Source: Chitinophagaceae bacterium (lineage in GTDB: Bacteria > Bacteroidota > Bacteroidia > Chitinophagales > Chitinophagaceae). From it: DNA of 5,307 nt. The translations under genes and the position numbers were made by a program. Shown piece by piece: positions 1-5,307 of this stretch (positions within the stretch are counted from its first letter, which is position 1; every line of letters begins with the position of its first letter). Location: NCBI GenBank assembly GCA_017989935.1, contig JAGNOY010000174.1:1-5307 (forward strand), given 5' to 3'. The notes under the pieces are model-generated. The model saw only the letters and a list, made by a program, of their open reading frames with translations. It did not search any database and had not been told where the DNA came from.

Positions 1-173
1 ACATGAAGATATTCGCCATATAGTAACTTTCGTTTGTGCTCAGACAGCGGATAAAAGTTTGGCTTCGATTTCAATATTTTTAGCTGCCTCGAATCTTAGG
101 CCGCCTCTTCTATGACGATTTTTGCAACATATTGATATTAGCTAGATGATATCTGTGTTTATTTGTTTTATAA

Positions 174-264
174 GGTAGCTTAGCGGATAAACATTTTTTT
201 TTGTTCCGAATTTAGGTTGCCGATTCGGGAGAGGAGTAAGAGCGGAAAGCCTGTCAGCCACCCT
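174..264 (+). repeat. Structured intergenic element, copy A (box-hairpin-box with outer stem)
   Basis: This is a diverged copy of the element also found at 5151-5242 on the other strand. An outer stem pairs GGTAGCT (174-180) with AGCCACC (256-262); there is one A-C mismatch when read as plus-strand RNA, which becomes a G-U pair on the minus strand. Inside are a box AGCGGATAAAC (182-192), a run of nine T (194-202), a central hairpin and a second box AGCGGAAAGCC (241-251). The hairpin pairs CCGAAT (206-211) with ATTCGG (223-228) and extends by one G-T wobble and one T-A pair, with an 11-base loop. From 227 onward about 31 of 41 positions match copy B without gaps. It begins 22 bases past the stop codon of the receptor gene and points into it. 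The strand given is only the one that aligns with copy B; the wobble pairs do not settle which strand would be transcribed. Function is unknown: it could be a structured RNA, a REP-like repeat or a bidirectional transcript end. Confidence 0.6.
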
Positions 265-285
265 AAAAATGTATGTGCGACAATT

Positions 286-2745
286 CTAAAATTTAGTCAC
301 CAATTTCAAATTGAGTAAGCGCGCTGTTAATCGATTCGGCACCGCGTAAGTACCCCCACTACTTTGATCCTGAATCCATAAATAAGATAAGGTATTTTGT
401 ATCCCCAATAAATTAAAGACTTCCAAACTCAACCACATAGTATTAATTTTCCTGAAGTAACTATAACGGGGTCTGTCTTTTTTAGATCCATCTAATAGCA
501 AAGCTGAAAATCCAATATCTACGCGCTTATAGCTTGGAATTCGTAAAGTATCTGCATAGCGTTTTTGATCAGGCGGACCAAATGGTAGCCCTGTCGAATA
601 CAAACCATTGAGATGCAATTTGAAGTTTTTATTTCTTGGTAAATAATCAGAAAAGAACATACCAAAGCTTATGCGCGAATCTGTAGGTCGTGGAATATAA
701 CCCGGATAAATAGTTACACTATCAACCCCTGTATTTTTGCTTTTAATTACAATCTTGTCGTCTAATAAATCTTCGCCAGTCTTCATCAAACCTACACTAA
801 TCCATGATTCTGCGTCTTTTACCAAATCACCATATAATCTAAATTCTGCCCCGTATGCAAAACCTTTTGCATTGTTTCGTCCGAAATAGCGAATGCGCAC
901 ATTGTCATATTCATAAGGAACTAAATTCCACATATGTTTGTAGTACAATTCTGTAGTAAATTTAAACGGTCTGTTCTGAAATCCTTTAAAATTGATATCT
1001 ACACCACCCACTGCATGAAACGATTTTTGCGCCTTTACATCCAAATTTACACTGCCATCCAAGTCACGCATTTCTCGATAAAAAGGTGGTTGATGATAAA
1101 GTCCAGTCGCTGCACGAAAAATAATATCTTTATTTTTCCATTCAGGCTTCCAAGAAAGTTGTACGCGTGGACTCACTAAAAATTCTTGATTGAGGAAATT
1201 ATAATTAAATCTTACACCACCAGTCACTACCAAGTTTAAAGAATCAAAAGCTATATTATCTTGCACATAGCCATTAAATCGACTATAAGAAAAATTCTGC
1301 TCACTTTTATATCGTTTATTCATTAGCAAAAGACTATCGCTATAAGGTTGCGAAAATCCAGCACTATCTCTACGCTCCCATTCATTTAATTTATCTTGAA
1401 TGCCTATGAACTCAGCATTTACACCCCATTGAAGAAAGTGACGTTTGGCATCATAACTGCCTTTATGGCCTAAATTACCTACATTGACATTTAAATAATT
1501 TCGAGCATAATTATGAATCAATCCTGTACCTAGCGCATACTTCACATCACCAAAATTTTCCTTGCCTAGATCAGTTTCTAATTCACCCAACAAATATTCT
1601 CCTTGTATATCATACGTTTCTGATTCGTTTGTTTGAAAACCTGAGGCTAATAATTTCAATGAGAGTTGATCATTTGGTGTATGTGTAACTGATATACCTC
1701 CGAATCGAGAGTCGAATTTATCAGTCTCGGCCCCATTGAAAAAGGTTCTTAATTGGAAAGCCTTATTGATCAAGCCAAAACTTTGGGTTGAACTTGCTGG
1801 TTGAAAATCGAACCGGTTTCGAGCATAATTTCCAAAGACATCAATTTGCCAATCTGTACTAAACTGATAATTAATGAATGTTTGAAAATCTGTAAACGTA
1901 GGATTATATACACCCTTTGTTTGCTGTGCTTGTAATAAATATTGGTTAGATTTTTGTCTGAGCCCGATTAAATAAGATAGGCGATTTTTAATTCCTGTGC
2001 CCTCGAGATGCGCACCAAGTCCAAGCATACTCAAAGTTACACTGCCGCCAAATTGCTTAGGTCTTTTGTAGGTGATATCAAGCACACTGCTCATTTTATC
2101 GCCAAATTTTGCTTGAAAACCTCCGGTAGAAAAATTTACCCCACTCACTAAATCGGCATTAATAATACTCAACCCTTCTTGCTGTCCACTTCTAACTAAA
2201 AAGGGTCTGTATACTTCAAAATCATTAATATAGACTAGGTTCTCATCAAAATTCCCTCCTCTCACATTGTATTGAGAAGTAAGTTCGTTGTTATTACTTA
2301 AAAAGATTTTCAAAAGCCCCTCAATACCTCCTGTAATACTAGGAAGTTGATCATGCAGTTTGGCATCGAGTCGCACAGACCCTGCTTCATTCCTTTTCTT
2401 ATCATTCTTTTTGATAACCCCTTTCATTTGAATGGAATTATTTTTCATCGACACACTTAGGGTATAAATTTCTCCTTTACTTAAATTCTTACTGATCTTT
2501 TTAGTTTCAAAACCAATCGATGAAAAAACAAGGCGAATATTCTTTTCTGCAGGCACTGTGATAGTAAAATCGCCTTCCTTAGAAGATTTTGTCCCGCCTG
2601 AATAGCCCTCAACAGAAATAGTAACAGATTCAATGGGCAAATTAAATTCATCTAAAATTTTACCCTTTACAACAGCGGTTTCTGTTTGAGCAAAGAGATT
2701 AAAAGCGCTACAAATCAAAAACAAAAAAACGAGCTGGATTTTCAT
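286..2745 (-). CDS. TonB-dependent outer-membrane receptor with carboxypeptidase-regulatory-like N-terminal domain
   Basis: Predicted outer-membrane beta-barrel that imports a ligand using energy passed on by TonB-ExbB-ExbD. Starting at the ATG at 2745 gives 819 residues and a clean signal peptide (MKIQLVFLFLICSAFNLFAQ, likely cut after Ala19). The reading frame stays open up to an ATG at 2808, but that start would bury the signal peptide behind 21 polar and mixed residues; an ATG at 2751 is nearly as good. Residues of about 24-101 form a beta-sandwich of the CarboxypepD_reg-like type (VVKGKILDEFNLPIESVTIS). Residues of about 125-228 are the plug, with the typical QYNVRGGNFDENLVYIND stretch and then FGDKMSSVLDITYK. 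The rest is barrel with alternating aromatic strands, and it ends in Phe (LVTKF) as a barrel-assembly signal should. It is shorter than SusC proteins (about 1000 residues) and no SusD gene follows in the window, so a SusC-type glycan role is not supported. The substrate is unknown. No clear terminator follows the stop codon. Confidence 0.93.
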   Translation of the reverse strand: MKIQLVFLFLICSAFNLFAQTETAVVKGKILDEFNLPIESVTISVEGYSGGTKSSKEGDFTITVPAEKNIRLVFSSIGFETKKISKNLSKGEIYTLSVSMKNNSIQMKGVIKKNDKKRNEAGSVRLDAKLHDQLPSITGGIEGLLKIFLSNNNELTSQYNVRGGNFDENLVYINDFEVYRPFLVRSGQQEGLSIINADLVSGVNFSTGGFQAKFGDKMSSVLDITYKRPKQFGGSVTLSMLGLGAHLEGTGIKNRLSYLIGLRQKSNQYLLQAQQTKGVYNPTFTDFQTFINYQFSTDWQIDVFGNYARNRFDFQPASSTQSFGLINKAFQLRTFFNGAETDKFDSRFGGISVTHTPNDQLSLKLLASGFQTNESETYDIQGEYLLGELETDLGKENFGDVKYALGTGLIHNYARNYLNVNVGNLGHKGSYDAKRHFLQWGVNAEFIGIQDKLNEWERRDSAGFSQPYSDSLLLMNKRYKSEQNFSYSRFNGYVQDNIAFDSLNLVVTGGVRFNYNFLNQEFLVSPRVQLSWKPEWKNKDIIFRAATGLYHQPPFYREMRDLDGSVNLDVKAQKSFHAVGGVDINFKGFQNRPFKFTTELYYKHMWNLVPYEYDNVRIRYFGRNNAKGFAYGAEFRLYGDLVKDAESWISVGLMKTGEDLLDDKIVIKSKNTGVDSVTIYPGYIPRPTDSRISFGMFFSDYLPRNKNFKLHLNGLYSTGLPFGPPDQKRYADTLRIPSYKRVDIGFSALLLDGSKKDRPRYSYFRKINTMWLSLEVFNLLGIQNTLSYLWIQDQSSGGTYAVPNRLTARLLNLKLVTKF

Positions 2746-2751
2746 ATGCAT

Positions 2752-2836
2752 ACAAAACGAAAGTACGTATAAAAAAGTATTTAGGGCATCATAATCCCAT
2801 GATTTCACCAGACATAAGTCAAGTAGTTTAGGGCTA
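2752..2836 (-). promoter_or_regulatory. Spacer before the receptor gene with direct and inverted repeats, possible promoter
   Basis: This 85-base gap separates the TPR gene from the receptor gene. On the minus strand GCCCTAAACTACTT (2821-2834) recurs as GCCCTAAATACTT (2775-2787), differing by one missing base. Between them an inverted repeat ATCAT-GGGATT-ATGAT lies at 2788-2803. Close to the receptor start the minus strand reads TACTTTCG, one base off the Bacteroidota -7 consensus TAnnTTTG, but I see no TTTG at the expected -33 position. The layout could be a promoter with an operator, or simply an untranslated spacer within a single operon transcript. The call is an inference from repeat geometry only. 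Confidence 0.25.
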
Positions 2837-4864
2837 TTAAGGAATTAAGGCTAATCTTTCTGCTCTAACTTGAGCTAATTTGGCTTTATACTTATCTGCT
2901 TCAACGATATTTCCTTTAGCGCGATAAGTAATTTCAAGAAAATTTAATGAGGTAATATCCATTGGATCTGATTGGCTAGCTTTATCAAACCAATAAATCG
3001 CACTATCAGGCCTTTGAGTGGCGCCATAAATACAACCAATATTATTCATAAAATCGGCTTCGGTAGAATCTCTTTTATTCGCTAAAATAAAATAAGGCAA
3101 CGCTTCTAGCACATAATTTTTTACATATAAAACTGTTCCTAAATTATTGATATAAATCGCATTGGTCGAATCTTTGGTATAAGCCTCCATATAATATTTC
3201 TGCGCACTATCAAGTTGACCCACATTATAATAAGCTTTTCCTAACTGATTATATCCATCTCCGGGTAAAGCCGGATAAATCGAAAGGGCCTTAGTTAAAT
3301 ATTGTATTGCCCCATAGCTCTCTTTGGTCGTAGAATCTTTAATTTGATCTGCATTAAATCCTAATTCTGTAAGTTCTTTATTCAAGGTCTCTTTGCGCTC
3401 ATCGCCCGACAAATGATTCCCCACATAAAACAATAAATGGGTTGAGTTCGGATAATACTTTACATCACGAGAAAACAATTTAAAATCAGATTTCCAGTCT
3501 TCGTTTCGCGCATGAGTTTTATAGCCAAACAATCCAATAATCAAAAACAAAATCCCAAAAAATACAGGCGATTTGCTTACATTTTTCATGAAACTTAATT
3601 CTTGATGCTTATTCAAATACAAAGCCAATCCACATACCACCGCAATGCATAAACCCAATGAAGGCGTAAAGAAAAGCCTTTCCCCAAAGGATGTTCCTAT
3701 CAACATAAAAACATTCGAGGTAATTGACATACTAATAAAAAACCAAAGCAACCCAAAGGCAATTGGCGATTTTCTTTTCCATAAATAAATAGCTAATCCA
3801 AACATGCCTAGGTAAAGTATAAAAGAGAATAGAAAACCTGGATCCCCTGCCCCCACAGGCATTAAAGATGAATAAGAATAGTCGCAAGATAATGGATGAG
3901 GATACACAAATGTTTTTAAATACAACCCCAACGTATTCACCGCCGAAGCAAATTGCGATGACTGAGGGAAGCTCCCATCTTTGCACAAAACCAAATAATT
4001 ATCCAAGGCACTCAAAGGACTAGAATCTGGATATTTATGTAAAACAACATAACGGCAAAGCAGAAAAAATAAACTACAGCCTAGCATGATAGCCGATACC
4101 AACATATTTTTGATCAGCTTGGCGTCCGTAAAAAAATAGATAAACAAAGGAAAAATGGCCACCGCTACTACAGTAGATTCTTTAGAGAAAGAGCCCATTA
4201 AATAGGCCATTACAGCCAATAAAAGAAACCAAAATTTTTGTTTGCTTAGATATAGTTGAACACATCGAATGGCCATCACGATGCCCAACAGACTTAAAAC
4301 CTCATCACCACTTTTAATATTGGCTACCACCTCACAGTGCATAGGATGCAGCATAAATAACAGCGTAACAAAAAACGGAATCAGCCATTTACGCCCCAAG
4401 GCATCATAAAGCACATAAAAAATAAACACGCCCAATAACGCATACAGCAAGGTATTAACAATATGAAACTTGTTGGCAGCGGTCACCAAATTCTCTGCCC
4501 CATGAAACAAATTCCACTCAATATTAAAAACAAGTTTTACAAAAGGCCTGTACAACGAATTCTCTAAATCCGAAAAATCTCCTTTCCTCAAAGGTGTGGT
4601 GAAGATCAATTTAGTATTCTCCAAACTAACTGCCGACTTCGTAATTTTATTATTCTTGATAATTCCATGATCATCCAACACAAAACGATGTTGAAATGTA
4701 TTGCTATAAATAAGTATAGTAGCTAAGGCAATGATTACAGGATACCACCAAATTTTTGTACTCGAACTTTTCTCTGAGTTGTCAACGGGCCCGTGACTTA
4801 CTTTTGCACTGCTAGTTTTAGGCTCAGCAGCCACCATATTTTTCTGTTTATTTTTTTTTGACAT
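2837..4864 (-). CDS. TMTC-like multi-span membrane protein with C-terminal TPR repeats, probable GT-C glycosyltransferase
   Basis: A 675-residue integral membrane protein. Residues 1-37 are a Lys/Ser-rich tail, followed by about 10-12 hydrophobic spans between residues 38 and 450 and a soluble TPR region from about 465 to 666 (for example YNQLGKAYYNVGQLDSAQKY and NNLGTVLYVKNYVLEALPYF). Several stretches match the TMTC/DUF1736 layout. An acidic pair FVLDD (Asp64, Asp65) lies in the first outer loop. HPMHCEVVANIKSGDEVL (173-190) lines up with the TMTC signature HPVHTEAVAGIVGRADLL. SKES (227-230), YPHPLSCDYSY (321-331) and GERLFFTPSLGL (394-405) fit later family positions, and ARNEDWKSDFKLF (452-464) leads into the TPRs. 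Human TMTC proteins transfer mannose to cadherins; bacterial relatives are mostly uncharacterised, so lipid-linked sugar transfer to periplasmic proteins is an inference. The gene starts 5 bases after the lipoprotein stop codon, which suggests translational coupling. Codons 2-5 contain a run of nine A on the coding strand. Confidence 0.88.
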   Translation of the reverse strand: MSKKNKQKNMVAAEPKTSSAKVSHGPVDNSEKSSSTKIWWYPVIIALATILIYSNTFQHRFVLDDHGIIKNNKITKSAVSLENTKLIFTTPLRKGDFSDLENSLYRPFVKLVFNIEWNLFHGAENLVTAANKFHIVNTLLYALLGVFIFYVLYDALGRKWLIPFFVTLLFMLHPMHCEVVANIKSGDEVLSLLGIVMAIRCVQLYLSKQKFWFLLLAVMAYLMGSFSKESTVVAVAIFPLFIYFFTDAKLIKNMLVSAIMLGCSLFFLLCRYVVLHKYPDSSPLSALDNYLVLCKDGSFPQSSQFASAVNTLGLYLKTFVYPHPLSCDYSYSSLMPVGAGDPGFLFSFILYLGMFGLAIYLWKRKSPIAFGLLWFFISMSITSNVFMLIGTSFGERLFFTPSLGLCIAVVCGLALYLNKHQELSFMKNVSKSPVFFGILFLIIGLFGYKTHARNEDWKSDFKLFSRDVKYYPNSTHLLFYVGNHLSGDERKETLNKELTELGFNADQIKDSTTKESYGAIQYLTKALSIYPALPGDGYNQLGKAYYNVGQLDSAQKYYMEAYTKDSTNAIYINNLGTVLYVKNYVLEALPYFILANKRDSTEADFMNNIGCIYGATQRPDSAIYWFDKASQSDPMDITSLNFLEITYRAKGNIVEADKYKAKLAQVRAERLALIP

Positions 4865-4869
4865 AATGT

Positions 4870-5085
4870 TTATTTTACCTCTAACACTCTTGGAGCTACT
4901 TTGGTTTTTTCAGTGTTTCTGGGTGCAACCTTAGTAGGCGTTCTCGCAGTTGAATCTTCTTTGTTTGGCGATTTTACTTCTTGCACAGCTACTTTGCCCT
5001 CATTTTTCTTAAACATTGCACACGAAGCGGCCAAACAACTCAATCCTACCAACAATAATACAGTCCTGTTTTGTACGTTCATCAT
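4870..5085 (-). CDS. Small basic lipoprotein, function unknown
   Basis: I do not recognise a family. The chosen start (ATG at 5085; a second ATG follows at 5082) gives 71 residues: a short polar N-terminus, a hydrophobic core (TVLLLVGLSCLAAS) and a lipobox-like LAASC with Cys22 as the likely lipidated residue. The reading frame continues upstream to an ATG at 5163, but that codon lies inside the structured element at 5151-5242 and would hide the signal peptide, so it is rejected. The mature part is about 50 residues, rich in Lys, Thr, Pro and Glu, with no Cys after Cys22, and looks disordered. It has 12 Lys/Arg against 6 Asp/Glu. The hexapeptide TKVAPR occurs at 51-56 and 61-66. The residues after the Cys (AMFKKNEG) lack the acidic signal that sends Bacteroidota lipoproteins to the cell surface, so a periplasm-facing location is more likely. 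It contains DST (44-46), which fits the Bacteroidota O-glycosylation motif D-S/T-(A/I/L/M/T/V). It is the first gene of the block and is probably co-transcribed with the TMTC-like gene 5 bases downstream. Confidence 0.75.
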   Translation of the reverse strand: MMNVQNRTVLLLVGLSCLAASCAMFKKNEGKVAVQEVKSPNKEDSTARTPTKVAPRNTEKTKVAPRVLEVK

Positions 5086-5150
5086 TGTATTCTTAATTTT
5101 TTCTGATCTATCATTTTTTCGCAAAGCAACATTCGTTTCGAGAATGATTT

Positions 5151-5242
5151 GGGCGGCATACACGCTTTTCGTTCCAAGTCCTCTCCCGTCTCGTTTTTAA
5201 GAACGAGACGGGATGCGGGCTTTCCACTACAATCGTTGCCGC
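5151..5242 (-). repeat. Structured intergenic element, copy B (box-hairpin-box with outer stem)
   Basis: This is the better preserved copy, read on the minus strand. The outer stem pairs GCGGCA with TGCCGC perfectly (plus-strand positions 5237-5242 and 5153-5158). The central hairpin is a perfect 11-base stem, CCCGTCTCGTT (5185-5195) with AACGAGACGGG (5202-5212), around a 6-base loop. Box AGTGGAAAGCC (plus 5218-5228) precedes the hairpin, and a weaker box AACGAAAAGCG (plus 5163-5173) follows it, inside a conserved stretch that begins GGGAGAGGACTTGGAACG. The element lies 67 bases upstream of the lipoprotein start and in the same orientation as that gene, so it may sit in its leader or at the 3' end of an upstream transcript. 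No T run follows the hairpin on the minus strand, so it is not a standard intrinsic terminator. From memory, elements of this style are common between genes in Bacteroidota; the Flavo-1 RNA motif is one known family to compare, but I cannot confirm the match. Confidence 0.65.
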
Positions 5243-5251
5243 AATACAAAT

Positions 5252-5307
5252 TCATGTCTTCGATTCATATTCATTGCTTGGTTGAACTGCCCAATTCAAA
5301 TTGAAAA
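5252..5307 (-). CDS. Possible C-terminal end of an upstream gene (partial)
   Basis: One minus-strand frame is open from the window edge for 17 codons, reading FNLNWAVQPSNEYESKT and then TGA at 5252-5254. A second minus-strand frame is open for 11 codons and stops at 5271-5273. The first has a protein-like composition and stops 9 bases before the outer stem of copy B, which would put that element directly after an upstream gene. The stretch is too short to assign a family, and chance openness is possible. Confidence 0.25.
   Translation of the reverse strand, partial: FNLNWAVQPSNEYESKT

Noticed and set aside
2..112. Plus-strand frame open from the window edge for 36 codons
   Set aside because: It contains the element-like box at 46-56, the peptide shows no recognisable feature, and openness of this length is expected by chance.
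194..230. T9 run and hairpin after the receptor gene as an intrinsic terminator
   Set aside because: On the plus strand the T run precedes the hairpin, and on the minus strand the hairpin is followed by A residues, so neither strand has the stem-then-U-run order.
934..1179. Plus-strand open frame of 81 codons
   Set aside because: It lies antisense within the receptor gene, whose protein is clearly recognisable; the translated peptide has no protein-like features.
2771..2803. Hairpin ATCAT/ATGAT followed by a T run on the minus strand as a terminator before the receptor gene
   Set aside because: The stem is only 5 AT-rich pairs and the T run starts about 11 bases after it, too weak and too far for an intrinsic terminator.
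3732..3986. Minus-strand open frame of 84 codons
   Set aside because: It is an alternative frame inside the TMTC-like gene, which carries clear family motifs across this stretch.
5122..5129. TTGCTTTG on the minus strand as a -7 promoter element for the lipoprotein gene
   Set aside because: It is one base off TAnnTTTG, but no TTTG lies at the required upstream distance; kept only as a weak possibility.
4901..5200. Plus-strand open frame of 99 codons with hydrophobic stretches
   Set aside because: It is antisense to the lipoprotein gene and runs into the structured element; its hydrophobicity mirrors the complementary codons.

Overview
The window looks like AT-rich chromosomal DNA from a member of the Bacteroidota. 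The evidence is a TonB-dependent receptor with an N-terminal carboxypeptidase-regulatory-like domain, the lack of clear Shine-Dalgarno sites, and a structured intergenic element whose sequence style I associate with this phylum. I cannot fix the genus; orders such as Chitinophagales, Sphingobacteriales or Flavobacteriales all fit.

All three complete genes are on the minus strand and read right to left. First is a 71-residue basic lipoprotein (4870-5085). After a gap of only 5 bases comes a 675-residue multi-membrane-span protein with C-terminal TPR repeats (2837-4864), which resembles the TMTC/GT-C glycosyltransferases. After a further 91 bases comes a TonB-dependent outer-membrane receptor of about 819 residues (286-2745). 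The first two are almost certainly co-transcribed. The receptor may belong to the same transcript or have its own promoter, because the gap before it holds a direct repeat, a small inverted repeat and a partial promoter match. All three products act at or beyond the inner membrane, so the block is a cell-envelope cluster, but no substrate or pathway can be named from sequence.

The most unusual content lies outside the genes. Two diverged copies of one structured element flank the block. Copy A is at about 174-264, read on the plus strand, and copy B is at about 5151-5242, read on the minus strand. Both have an outer stem, a purine-rich box of about 11 bases, a central hairpin and a second, related box. 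Between copies the stem sequences differ but pairing is kept, while the 3' unpaired block is largely conserved. That pattern suggests a structured RNA or a REP-like mobile repeat. A 17-codon open tail at 5252-5307 may be the end of another minus-strand gene. Positions 1-171 hold no gene I can support.
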